Assembly: GCA_945872815.1 (NCBI GenBank)
Contig: CAMCAY010000003.1
Span: 1 to 64,000, forward strand
Direction of reading: 5' to 3'
From: Chitinophaga pinensis
GTDB taxonomy: Bacteria; Bacteroidota; Bacteroidia; Chitinophagales; Chitinophagaceae
DNA: 64,000 nucleotides
The position numbers and the translations under genes are program-made. This document shows, piece by piece, positions 1 to 8,546 of the stretch. Under the pieces are notes generated by a model that saw nothing but the letters and a program-made list of their open reading frames with translations, was not told the DNA's origin and made no database searches. Numbering within the stretch: position 1 is the stretch's first letter; every line of letters begins with the position of its first letter.

Positions 1-72
1 ATTTCAGCCGGAATCAGGGGGTCAATTTGAAATGGAATGAGGGGGTCAGTTTCAAATGGATTTAGGGGGTCA
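1..72. mobile_element. End of an IS21-like insertion sequence (terminal repeats only)
   Basis: Three imperfect direct repeats with a 24-bp period are visible. Each carries AGGGGGTCA followed by ATTTG or GTTTC, and the GGGGG runs start at 17, 41 and 65. Multiple direct repeats with a terminal ...TCA-3' are typical of IS21-family ends, whose elements run TG...CA. I place the outer boundary at the CA at 71-72. No istA or istB coding sequence lies in the window, so the element body would be to the left. The sequence right of the boundary is directly readable as an abiEi fragment, which supports an insertion junction. Family assignment is by recollection of end structure, not by a search. Confidence 0.6.
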
Positions 73-390
73 ATTTGCGTGGATTTTCCAGTTGGAGGAA
101 TAAATCGGGTAACAACTATATTATATGAATTGATGGAAAGTATTAAGCCAGAATTTTTTGATAATTATTTGCTGGAATATATTCCTGTTAGTGCTTTTCA
201 GCGATTAGGGTATTTGTTAGATAAAGTGTTGGATAATCAATTGCTTGCAAATAAACTATACAAATTGCTTCAAAATAATAAAACCAAATTGTATCCCATT
301 TCATTAAAAACATCTGCATCTGTTAAAGGATTTACTGTTGAGGAGAAATGGAAAGTGATTGTGAATACAATTATTGAAACTGACTTTTAA
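73..390 (+). pseudogene. AbiEi-family type IV antitoxin, 3' fragment cut off by the IS end
   Basis: The frame open from 37 to 390 encodes a C-terminal AbiEi-like segment. It has the pattern GGxNRVxTxLYELME, then a stretch ending QRLGYLLD, and near the end EKWKVIVNTIIE, which resembles the last strands of AbiEi antitoxins. The N-terminal winged-helix DNA-binding part expected for this family (whole protein usually about 200-280 residues) is absent because the reading frame runs into the IS21-like repeats. The first ~12 codons of the ORF-track entry are IS sequence. The remaining ~105 residues lie 23 bp upstream of the AbiEii toxin gene, the normal antitoxin-toxin order. It is probably a non-functional remnant, although a fusion transcript from the IS end is possible. 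Confidence 0.75.
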
Positions 391-413
391 TTTACTTCAT
401 ACAAAAATATTAA

Positions 414-1208
414 ATGATTCCTCAGGCATACATAACAGAATGGTCAAATCAAGTTCCTTGGCAAACGAATGAACAAGTTGAACAAGATTTAGTTATTTGC
501 AGAGCATTGGTTGAAATATTTTCCGATGAATTATTGGCAAAAAGTCTTGCCTTCAGAGGAGGTACAGCTTTACATAAGTTATACCTGAATCCGCAGCCCC
601 GTTATTCTGAAGATATAGATTTGGTGCAAATAACAGCAGAACCATTTGGCAACATTGCAAATAGGTTAAGAGAACGACTTGCTTTTTTAGGGGAGCCAAT
701 CCGTAAACAAAAAGAAAATAATTTCACCTTACAATATCGATTTGAATCTGAGTTTCCTCCGGTTCAAAATCTACGTTTAAAAGTAGAAACGAATTGTAGG
801 GAGCATTTCACTATTTTAGGATATCACCATTTCCCATTTGAAATAAAATCTGCTTGGTTTACTGGTGCTTGTAACATTACAACCTATAAGATTGAAGAGT
901 TGTTAGGCATAAAATTACGAGCACTTTATCAAAGAAGAAAAGGAAGAGATTTATTCGATATGCATAAGTCGTTAGAACAGCTTCCTGATTTGAATAAAGA
1001 AGCGATTTTAGAATGCTATCATCAGTATATGAATTTTGTTGTAGATCATCCGCCTAGTAAAAAAATGTATCTTCAAAATATGGAAGCAAAAATGCAAGAT
1101 GATGAATTCATTGGTGATATTGCTGGTCTAATCAGACCAACAGAACAATATAATCAGACTGCGGCGTATGAATTAGTAAAGAAAAATTTATTGGATAAAT
1201 TGATTTGA
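414..1208 (+). CDS. abiEii: AbiEii/AbiGii-type nucleotidyltransferase toxin
   Basis: This 264-residue protein has the nucleotidyltransferase signature of AbiEii (DUF1814) toxins. FRGGTALHKLY lies at about residues 47-57 and SEDIDLV at 65-71, giving the GG...DxD metal/NTP site. A later KLRALYQRRKGRDLFD at about 167-182 matches the conserved Lys and Arg-Asp motifs of this family. Family members act as type IV toxins in abortive infection; related MenT toxins block tRNA acceptor stems by adding nucleotides. The length is normal and the catalytic motifs look intact. Its cognate antitoxin just upstream is truncated by an IS end, so the toxin may be silent, tolerated, or controlled by an antitoxin elsewhere. 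Confidence 0.88.
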   Translation: MIPQAYITEWSNQVPWQTNEQVEQDLVICRALVEIFSDELLAKSLAFRGGTALHKLYLNPQPRYSEDIDLVQITAEPFGNIANRLRERLAFLGEPIRKQKENNFTLQYRFESEFPPVQNLRLKVETNCREHFTILGYHHFPFEIKSAWFTGACNITTYKIEELLGIKLRALYQRRKGRDLFDMHKSLEQLPDLNKEAILECYHQYMNFVVDHPPSKKMYLQNMEAKMQDDEFIGDIAGLIRPTEQYNQTAAYELVKKNLLDKLI

Positions 1209-1441
1209 GAAAAATAAATCGCGGTAAAAAAATAGATTATTGAAATTTGTCCTTACTTTTTATTCCTGTACTTCATTTGTACCCCGCCTCCAAAAACCTT
1301 TGCTGGTAAGGGTTATAAAGTTTTGTATCGGCAAATAATTTCAAATCCCATTAGTGGTTTTAAATATAAATCCTAAAATTTCATCTTAGTTGTAGATGAG
1401 GCTGTTTTAAATTAAAAAATAAGATTTTTTGGATGCTTATT

Positions 1442-3484
1442 TTAAAAATATTCTTGTAAAATGAATTTGAAATTATTTTTGTAGAATTTGTTCATGAAAA
1501 TCACATGAGGAAAACTGATACAAGAAATGAATACAAAAAAAATGGTAGTCATATTTTCGTTGAAGTAAGATAAATAATCATTTTTCAACAATAAAATAAA
1601 AGTGACAAACAATATTAATGCGCCAATAGTAAAGGGTAATGCCTTTAAATACAAAGATGCATTGTTGACTTTCATTGCTTTTTTTAAATGCGACCATCCA
1701 CTCAAGCTATGTTGCCCAATGAAGTATAAACCAAATGAAGTGAGAAGTGGCAGTTCTGTGCTCACTAAAAGCATAAGAATAGTTAGTAACATCTTTCTGC
1801 TTTTTTCGAAGATAGACCAACCAAATCCTGCGATTGCAAGAAATATGCTTATCTCTTTTCCTTGAATATTATTTAATGGAATTTTCAGAACATTCATATT
1901 TCCAAGGATACTGTTGGTTTCGGCTAAATGCCCACAAAGAATGATACCTAAAATTAAATATCCCCAAGAAGCATTCTTTAATGCATTTGTATTTTGGGGT
2001 TGCCATTCACGCAAATCTGTTTGTCCAAAATGCCATGCAGAATAACCGATAAAAAAAAGTAATGCAATTGTTGGAAAAAACAACCATAACACAAAATTGA
2101 AAAAAGTGAAACTCAAATAATTAATTATGAAGCCGAGTTTAATATTGACTTTTAAATTATTTGATTCGAGAAGGTGATCAACGGCTCCATGCGGGATGCC
2201 TATCAAAAACATACCCGCTATAAAAATTACTATTTCAATTCCATGAAATATATTGGGTGTGATTTTGTAGACAAATAATAATGACAATGACAAAAGCAAC
2301 AAAATAAAAGGAGTAATTAATCTTTGTATTTGTGATGAAACTACCCACAGAACTGCTTTTAAGAAAGGCTTTATTGGTAAAGTTGAAAAAATACGAATGT
2401 CTTGTATAAGTGTTGTCTTTTCGTCTAGAAATTGAAGCACATCTTTTGTTTGATTTTTTTTGAACAACGATTGAAATATTCTTTTGCCTTGAGAGGGTTG
2501 TGTTGAAAGTATTAGAAGCAAGAGACGATCATAAAATCTAAAACGCGAAATATTGTTTATACGAGCTGACTCAATTCCTTTCTTTAAATTATTTGCCAGC
2601 TTTTCAGAATGGGTAAACATATTTTTAAACGCATATCCAGTACTGGGTTTAATAGCACCTGCTCTGCCTCCGATTGAGATGACTCCTGGGATAGATTCGG
2701 TAGAAATATTTGCTGTGCTCATGGGAATACATCCTATTTCCGTATCGTGAATTTTATAATTACCAAATCGTTGTATTATGTATGAATGTAGAATAGGGTC
2801 AGCTTCTTTTTGAGTAATAGAAGCCAAACCAAAACGAGTTAATTCAACTAGTGTATTACCATTACCTAATGGCAATACATACATAAATTGAGTAGAGTCT
2901 AATTGTTCAACATTGAAGTCCATTAGATCCACACAATTTATTTTTGAAATGGGTTCTTCAGTTGTTATCACATATCCGATGAAGGATTGAAGTAAGTGAG
3001 CATCCTCTTTTTTAAGTGGTAAATATTGTGGTGGGCGACTATCAAAAACTATTGTAGATTCCCATATATCTGTGGTTGTAATTACTTTAACAGCTTTTTC
3101 AATGGAGACCAACTCAATAACTTTACTATCTACTCGTTGTAAATTATGTTGGATAATGATGCGTCTTAATTCATTGTAAACATCAATTCCAGATATATGA
3201 AAGTAATTTTTAGGGAATAAATATTCCGGCGTATTTCTATTAACACTAACTTGATCCCATTTATGACTAATTAAATGTTGACATTTTAATGTAAGATCTT
3301 CATTTTGTTCAGACCAAAAACAAAATGTTTTGTCATTATTCTTTTTTTTATCTGGATCTATAATTAAAACCTTTTTATCTTTCAAAAGTCCATGCCTCTC
3401 CATACTCATGAGCAATAATGTGGTGGATGCCCCAGCTCCTACAAAGAGATAGTCCACTTTATTATGTTGTATTTGAATTGACAT
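1442..3484 (-). CDS. crtY-blh: Fused lycopene beta-cyclase (CrtY) and beta-carotene 15,15'-dioxygenase (Blh)
   Basis: This 680-residue protein joins two enzymes of retinal synthesis. Residues ~1-375 are a CrtY-type lycopene beta-cyclase, with a dinucleotide-binding VGAGAS at 15-20, DKTFCFW at 51-57 (the DRTWCFW-type motif) and GGRAGAIKPSTGYAF at 272-286. Residues ~385-680 are a polytopic Brp/Blh domain with GIPHGAVDH at 429-437, WHFGQ at 484-488 and YFIGQHSLSGWSHL at 587-600, which supply the conserved histidines of the iron site. The predicted reactions are lycopene to beta-carotene, then cleavage to two retinals, at the inner membrane. Both halves are about full length (typically ~380 and ~290 residues), so this is a true fusion and not a truncation. 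The gene lies downstream of the rhodopsin in the same orientation, separated by a terminator-like hairpin. GGPS, phytoene synthase and desaturase genes are not in the window. Confidence 0.93.
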   Translation of the reverse strand: MSIQIQHNKVDYLFVGAGASTTLLLMSMERHGLLKDKKVLIIDPDKKKNNDKTFCFWSEQNEDLTLKCQHLISHKWDQVSVNRNTPEYLFPKNYFHISGIDVYNELRRIIIQHNLQRVDSKVIELVSIEKAVKVITTTDIWESTIVFDSRPPQYLPLKKEDAHLLQSFIGYVITTEEPISKINCVDLMDFNVEQLDSTQFMYVLPLGNGNTLVELTRFGLASITQKEADPILHSYIIQRFGNYKIHDTEIGCIPMSTANISTESIPGVISIGGRAGAIKPSTGYAFKNMFTHSEKLANNLKKGIESARINNISRFRFYDRLLLLILSTQPSQGKRIFQSLFKKNQTKDVLQFLDEKTTLIQDIRIFSTLPIKPFLKAVLWVVSSQIQRLITPFILLLLSLSLLFVYKITPNIFHGIEIVIFIAGMFLIGIPHGAVDHLLESNNLKVNIKLGFIINYLSFTFFNFVLWLFFPTIALLFFIGYSAWHFGQTDLREWQPQNTNALKNASWGYLILGIILCGHLAETNSILGNMNVLKIPLNNIQGKEISIFLAIAGFGWSIFEKSRKMLLTILMLLVSTELPLLTSFGLYFIGQHSLSGWSHLKKAMKVNNASLYLKALPFTIGALILFVTFILLLKNDYLSYFNENMTTIFFVFISCISFPHVIFMNKFYKNNFKFILQEYF

Positions 3485-3504
3485 TTTTTCGATTGAATAA
3501 TTAT

Positions 3505-3543
3505 AAAAAAAGGGTTCTTCATATTTTGAAAGAACCCTTTTTT
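3505..3543 (-). terminator. Strong hairpin terminator/attenuator between rhodopsin and crtY-blh
   Basis: AAAAAAGGGTTCTT pairs perfectly with AAGAACCCTTTTTT around a roughly 10-nt loop. Read on the minus strand, after the rhodopsin stop codon, the stem ends in a T run (plus-strand A run at 3505-3511), which is the form of an intrinsic terminator. It lies 20 bp before the crtY-blh start codon. Expected effect (inference): abundant monocistronic rhodopsin mRNA with limited read-through into crtY-blh. Confidence 0.8.
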
Positions 3544-3560
3544 ATTAGCAAATAGAAAAA

Positions 3561-4277
3561 TTAGTCTTCATTTCTGCTAAGTGAATAGATTACTAAACCA
3601 AATCCAATTTTATTTATTGCATCAGCAATATTATAAACGATGTCCATAGCGTGAGATGCTGCAGCAGGATCACTTACCAATTGAATTCCGAATAAGCCTC
3701 CTGGAGTTCCCAATATATATCCTAATGGATAAATTGCCCAACCAACTAAAACAAACCATGCTAGAATTCTAGTAGCTTTTGCTACTTGTGGACCTGCAGT
3801 TTGAGATAATTTTGCAACTTCTCCGAACCATATTAGATACGCAATGTAGAAATATGCTGCCCCTGAAATAACACCCCAAAGTACGCTATTGTCACGATCG
3901 ATTGTCTCTCCGAAATAGCCTGTTACTAACATAACTAGTGAAGCAAGAATTAACTTCCAAAGTAAACCAATTTTTGCACCTGCTTTTTTGGTAATCAAAT
4001 AGAATTCTACGCACATCAAAGGAACAGTTAGTATCCAATCAACATATCTGAAAAAGGTAGGAGATTCTCCAGTCTCTAGATTGTAACCTCTCATGTAGTA
4101 GTAGTGAACCGCTGCGATGAAAGTAATCAATCCTGATACTAAAACTGATGTTCTCCATTTTTGTGAAGTGTTGCTCAATTCAAAAAAGAAGAAAACAGAT
4201 GCAGCCATCATGGCCATTGTGCCGATAAAAAACGTGAAAGCCACGTAATTATCACTGGCGATTTTTAAATGTTCCAT
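3561..4277 (-). CDS. Proteorhodopsin-family light-driven outward proton pump
   Basis: This 238-residue seven-helix protein carries the DTE pump motif. In helix C, Asp80 is the proton acceptor, Thr84 follows at +4 and Glu91 is the proton donor at +11 (FRYVDWILTVPLMCVEF). Arg77 and a helix-B His58 (in AAVHYYY) match the GPR Arg94 and His75 positions. Lys223 in NIADAINKIGFG is the retinal Schiff-base lysine. The spectral-tuning position (acceptor +8) is Met88, the residue usual in green-absorbing Bacteroidota rhodopsins. Ungapped comparison of helix E with bacteriorhodopsin puts Gly135 at the Trp138 position, the fenestration site that is Gly in carotenoid-antenna xanthorhodopsins. The gene is first in a cassette with the retinal-producing CrtY-Blh fusion. 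It has its own terminator and a long AT-rich upstream region. Confidence 0.95.
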   Translation of the reverse strand: MEHLKIASDNYVAFTFFIGTMAMMAASVFFFFELSNTSQKWRTSVLVSGLITFIAAVHYYYMRGYNLETGESPTFFRYVDWILTVPLMCVEFYLITKKAGAKIGLLWKLILASLVMLVTGYFGETIDRDNSVLWGVISGAAYFYIAYLIWFGEVAKLSQTAGPQVAKATRILAWFVLVGWAIYPLGYILGTPGGLFGIQLVSDPAAASHAMDIVYNIADAINKIGFGLVIYSLSRNED

Positions 4278-4704
4278 TTTGTTTTAAATTTTGGTTTTTC
4301 CTACTCTTATGGATTTTCGGTTACTCCCCAGTTTGGATGGTTTCTGGACTCCGATAAAATAAACACACAAAATGGCAAAATGTTTAACAAAAAAATAAAA
4401 AAATTAAACAAACAAAGAATCAATAGATTATCAGCATTTAAAATATAATAATAAAAAATTATTTATAATTATTGTTTATTGGAGCATATTTAGCATATTC
4501 TTATAATGTATTATACATTAATTTATTGTTCTAAATAATTTTTCTTATTTTTCTATTCCTATTTGACACAGAAATGCTTTTTTTATTATAATAATGTAGA
4601 AATTAAATTTAAAATTATTTTTTCAAAGATGATTGAAAATTGAACTCCTCTTTTTCTACAATAGAATTGTTTGTAATTATCTTTGTTTAGGAAAATTTTA
4701 AAAA
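4278..4704. other. 427-bp AT-rich divergent intergenic region
   Basis: No ORF is supported here. The region separates the divergently transcribed rhodopsin and CotH genes. It is strongly AT-rich, with A/T homopolymer runs around 4385-4600. I found no clear TAnnTTTG box for the rhodopsin on the minus strand. A good one for the CotH operon is present at 4678-4685 and is listed separately. Control of the rhodopsin, for example by light or starvation, must lie here but cannot be read from the sequence. Confidence 0.6.
4678..4685 (+). promoter_or_regulatory. Putative -7 box TATCTTTG for the CotH-VTC operon
   Basis: TATCTTTG matches the Bacteroidota -7 consensus TAnnTTTG exactly and ends 19 bp before the ATG of the CotH gene. 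A clear -33 TTG at normal spacing was not found, so this is a sequence match only. Confidence 0.5.
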
Positions 4705-7700
4705 ATGAAAGAAAGTATTTCACGAGTAATATTTTTTATAATTTGTATTTTTTCTGCCGGAGAATTATTCAGTCAATTGGTTATTAATGAGGGATCCAAT
4801 AAAAATTATTCAACCATTGCTGATGAAAATGGTGATTATGAGGATTGGATAGAAATTCATAATACAGGTTCTATAGCAATCGATTTACATGGTTATAGTT
4901 TAACTGATAATAATAATCCTAAAAAATGGGTTTTTTCTCATCAAAAATTAGAAGCCAATCAATTTATCATAGTGTATTGCAGTGGAAAAAATAGATTTGT
5001 ATCAAAACCATTTTCAAACGTTTTGCATGATACTACTTTTCAACCCCAAATTGGGTGGAATGTACACCAATTTACAACTCCTTTTTATTGGGATGGATAT
5101 TCAAATATTGTTTTGAACATATGTACTTTCAGCGATAGTTATACCAATAATTCTGTTCATTTGCAAAGTACAACTTCATTTTATTCTTCCTTGTTTTCAT
5201 ATGTAGATGGGGGTGTGGCTTGCGGTTTCATGGATGGCGGGACTTCCAAAACACGTCCAAATATTCGTTTCAACAATAAAAACATTGGCGGTGGTACCCT
5301 TCAAAATACGGAGACAGAATATCCTGCTCCTTATGGTAATTGGTATTGGAGCGCTCGTCATCAATTATTATTCCGTGCAAGCGAATTAATTTCTTCAGGT
5401 TTAACAGCTGGATTCATTACTTCAATATCATTTGATGTGCTTTCAACATTTCCAACGCAATACAGATACATTGACTTAAGCCTTTCAAATACCGGTAGAG
5501 ATGAACTTACTAACGAATTTATACCTCTAGAAGGAAATTTTAATCACACTAACTTTAAAATTAGTTCTGAAGGTGAAACCATAAGGCTATTCAATCCTGC
5601 GGGCAATTTGGAAAGCTCACTTTATGTAAACTGCGGACCAGGTTATGATGTGAGTTCAGGATTATTACCCAATGCCTCTACCAATGTAAAAAAATTTCCA
5701 AATCCCACACCAGGTATTAGCAATAATGGGTCACTATCAGCTGATTCGTACACGAGTGCTCCGGTTTTTTCAAAAAGTAGCGGAGTATACACCTCCTCAC
5801 AGATAGTGAATATCATCAACACAAATTCACCTGATGCTTTGATTTATTACACATTGGATGGCAGTGAACCTGATACTACTTCAATTTTGTGGAATGGAAA
5901 CGCTGTATACATTACTCAAACAACTATACTGAGGGCAAAAGCATATAAAACTGGATTTATTCCAAGCACTGTAACTTCAGCCAGTTTTTTATTCAATATC
6001 AATCATTCTACTCCTATCATTTCAATAATAAGTGATCCTGATAATTTATTTGGAACAACAGGAATGTTCGACAATCCTTCAGTTGATATGCTCAAAGCGG
6101 CATCGGTTGATTATTTTGATTCTTCCAACTCTCATCAATTGATTTGTTCCAGAAGAGTTGGTATAATCATGGATGGAGGTTGGGGTTCTAGAGGCCTTCC
6201 ACAGAAACCATTTCGTATCAAATGGGATGATGGGGTATTAGGCCAAGGACCAATTATGGAAAATATAATTCCAGACAGACCCAATAGGAATCAGTACAGT
6301 GATTTTTTTATGCGAAATGGAAGTAATAATTATTTGATTCTTCCATACAAAGACGCAGCTCAAGTTAAAATGATGGCAGATGGTTCATACAATTATTATG
6401 CTGCCTGGAGACCAGTATCTGTATACATAAATGGTACTTATTGGGGATTGTATGAGTTAAGGGAAAAATACAACAATGAAATGTTTGAACTATCTGAGAA
6501 AGCATCAGAAAATAGTATTGAAATATTATCCTCTAGTGCTCAATATGGGTTCAGATTAAGAGCGGTTGAGGGTAATGTTCAGCATTTTTACGATTCATTC
6601 AATTCATTCTCGCTTTTAAATCCAAATGACGACGATTTTTGGTCAAAAGCAGATCGTTATTTCGACTTGAAATATTATGTAGATTATATCATAGCAGAAT
6701 TATGGATGAACAACGCTGATTGGGGTGCTAATTACAATAATATAAAAATTTATCGTTCAGACGCTACTGGATTCAGATGGAGGTACTGTCTTATGGACAT
6801 GGAATATGGACTTCTTCCTAATCCACAGAATTTATACGATTGCCGTTTTGATTTATTAGGTCAGTTATTGAATGAATGGAAGGTTGTAAGTCCAAACAAT
6901 CCACATTTGTCAATTTTTTGGAAATGTATACAAAATGATTTTTTTAAAAATTACTTTATCAATCGTTTTGCAGATCAGATGAATAGTTTATACTTGACAT
7001 CTAGACTTCTCTCTATTGAAGGGGAAATGTACCTGCGTACTTATTCTGAAATGGCCAATGAGTATAGAAGGTGGGGTGATCCCAATGATTTGATTGGTCA
7101 GATGAATCAATTTCAACAAAATCACCTTTTATTTCGTAATGATTTATTGTGTCGTCCAGAGAATGCAAGAAATTTTATTCAATTTAATTTTAATTTGCCG
7201 AAGCAAGTATCACTTAATTTGGATGTAATTCCAAGGGATGCAGGCAGAATAAAAGTAAGCACATTAACTCCAAAAACATATCCATGGCAGGGATATTATT
7301 TTGATGGAGTGCCAATTGGGTTGGAAGCGATAGCTAAACCTGGCTTTAGATTCACCCACTGGACTTCAAATGGCTTGATTAAAGATACATTAAACAGAGT
7401 AATTCTTGATACTTTATCAAAAATGAATAGTCTAATAACTGCACATTTTGAACCAGCATTTGATCTAAAACCATTATCATTGCTTGTTTATCCTAATCCC
7501 GCCCATAATCAACTAGGGATAAAATCTTATCAAGAAATAGGAGAGGCTGCAGAAGTATTTTTATTGGATGTACTTGGGAGAAAAATAATTGTTCCATATA
7601 CGTATTCTGATCCGAAAGAAAGTCATCTAAATATTTCATCTTTAAGTAAAGGGTATTATTTTATTCATTTTGTTACCAAAGATGGAAAAATATTTAGGGG

Positions 7701-7719
7701 TAAATTTATTAAATATTGA
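4705..7719 (+). CDS. T9SS-secreted CotH-kinase protein with lamin-tail domain
   Basis: This 1004-residue protein has an N-terminal signal segment (FFIICIFSAGELFSQ). A lamin-tail domain (LTD) begins at about residue 25 with LVINEGS and DWIEIHN. A chitobiase-C/Fn3-like repeat spans ~352-430 (IYYTLDGSEPD). A CotH kinase domain spans ~434-815, with the conserved WGLYELREKYN and an acidic LMDMEYG. A T9SS type A sorting domain starts at ~920 (VYPNPAHNQ). The LTD appears to be split by an insert of roughly 150 residues (~100-275) before it resumes at NFKISSEGETIRLF. CotH proteins are atypical secreted kinases. The gene opens an operon with VTC-domain and DUF4956 genes, an association that recurs in bacteria. 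The substrate is unknown; secretion to the cell surface is inferred from the CTD. Confidence 0.9.
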   Translation: MKESISRVIFFIICIFSAGELFSQLVINEGSNKNYSTIADENGDYEDWIEIHNTGSIAIDLHGYSLTDNNNPKKWVFSHQKLEANQFIIVYCSGKNRFVSKPFSNVLHDTTFQPQIGWNVHQFTTPFYWDGYSNIVLNICTFSDSYTNNSVHLQSTTSFYSSLFSYVDGGVACGFMDGGTSKTRPNIRFNNKNIGGGTLQNTETEYPAPYGNWYWSARHQLLFRASELISSGLTAGFITSISFDVLSTFPTQYRYIDLSLSNTGRDELTNEFIPLEGNFNHTNFKISSEGETIRLFNPAGNLESSLYVNCGPGYDVSSGLLPNASTNVKKFPNPTPGISNNGSLSADSYTSAPVFSKSSGVYTSSQIVNIINTNSPDALIYYTLDGSEPDTTSILWNGNAVYITQTTILRAKAYKTGFIPSTVTSASFLFNINHSTPIISIISDPDNLFGTTGMFDNPSVDMLKAASVDYFDSSNSHQLICSRRVGIIMDGGWGSRGLPQKPFRIKWDDGVLGQGPIMENIIPDRPNRNQYSDFFMRNGSNNYLILPYKDAAQVKMMADGSYNYYAAWRPVSVYINGTYWGLYELREKYNNEMFELSEKASENSIEILSSSAQYGFRLRAVEGNVQHFYDSFNSFSLLNPNDDDFWSKADRYFDLKYYVDYIIAELWMNNADWGANYNNIKIYRSDATGFRWRYCLMDMEYGLLPNPQNLYDCRFDLLGQLLNEWKVVSPNNPHLSIFWKCIQNDFFKNYFINRFADQMNSLYLTSRLLSIEGEMYLRTYSEMANEYRRWGDPNDLIGQMNQFQQNHLLFRNDLLCRPENARNFIQFNFNLPKQVSLNLDVIPRDAGRIKVSTLTPKTYPWQGYYFDGVPIGLEAIAKPGFRFTHWTSNGLIKDTLNRVILDTLSKMNSLITAHFEPAFDLKPLSLLVYPNPAHNQLGIKSYQEIGEAAEVFLLDVLGRKIIVPYTYSDPKESHLNISSLSKGYYFIHFVTKDGKIFRGKFIKY

Positions 7720-7802
7720 TGGTTTAAAATAATAAAGTATAAGCTCATATTTTCATATCAATTTGATCCTCTTTTTTGTAAAACAATTGGTAATTTCATT
7801 TT

Positions 7803-8546
7803 ATGATTGATAATAATCTGCTTAACAATTTTTGTTCTTTTACTGTCGACACATTAAGTCAAAAAAGCCTTTTTACTAATCGACAAGATAGGAAGTTTGT
7901 TTTTTCTTCAGAATTATTGAATCAAGTTTTGGAAATTTGTTCACAAGAATACAGAATTTTGGAAATTGATGGAATAAGAAATTTCAAATATAAAACAACT
8001 TATTACGATACTGTAAGTCTCGATATGTATCATGATCATCATCGAGGTAAAAAAAACCGGTGTAAAATCAGAGAAAGACAATATTTAGATAGTCAAATTG
8101 GTTTTTATGAAATAAAAATAAAAAACAACAAAGGCCTTACAGTTAAATATCGGATTAAAAACAATCAATCAACTGCTTTCAATGATCTGATTTCTTTACA
8201 TACAAGATTTTCATTCAAAGAATTGAAACAAATTTTCCATTTGGATTATTATAGAATAACATTGTTACACAAAGTAAAAAATGAAAAAGTCACAATTGAT
8301 AATTCATTAAATTACTCTATGCAAGATCGTATAGTCCCATTCAATAATTTTGTTTTTGCAGAAGTAAAAACTAATAATGGACATGATATAAGTTTTTGTG
8401 AAAAAATGAAAAATATGGGAATTGTGCGTGGATCATTGAGTAAATATTGTTTGGGTATTTTATGTTATTATCCGGGTATTAAGCAAAATAATTTTAAACA
8501 ATCCTATAAAAAATTTCAAAAAAAATCTGATGATGTGTATTGCTGA
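7803..8546 (+). CDS. VTC-domain protein (polyphosphate polymerase-like)
   Basis: The 247-residue protein consists of a VTC/CYTH-like tunnel domain. A basic RQDRKFVF occurs near residue 26, KIRERQY and YEIKIKNNKG fall in the middle strands, and a late acidic FAEVKT matches the metal-binding EVK of VTC catalytic domains. In yeast Vtc4 this fold polymerises ATP gamma-phosphate into polyphosphate; bacterial homologues are annotated as polyphosphate-polymerase domain proteins, mostly without biochemical proof. There is no signal peptide, so it probably acts on the cytoplasmic face. Its end overlaps the DUF4956 gene by 17 bp, implying translational coupling with that membrane protein, which could act as the channel or anchor (inference). 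Confidence 0.88.
   Translation: MIDNNLLNNFCSFTVDTLSQKSLFTNRQDRKFVFSSELLNQVLEICSQEYRILEIDGIRNFKYKTTYYDTVSLDMYHDHHRGKKNRCKIRERQYLDSQIGFYEIKIKNNKGLTVKYRIKNNQSTAFNDLISLHTRFSFKELKQIFHLDYYRITLLHKVKNEKVTIDNSLNYSMQDRIVPFNNFVFAEVKTNNGHDISFCEKMKNMGIVRGSLSKYCLGILCYYPGIKQNNFKQSYKKFQKKSDDVYC

Noticed and set aside
1209-1441. 233-bp gap between the toxin and crtY-blh as a possible attachment site or RNA gene
   Set aside because: It has no tRNA-like fold, clear repeat or terminator that I can support.
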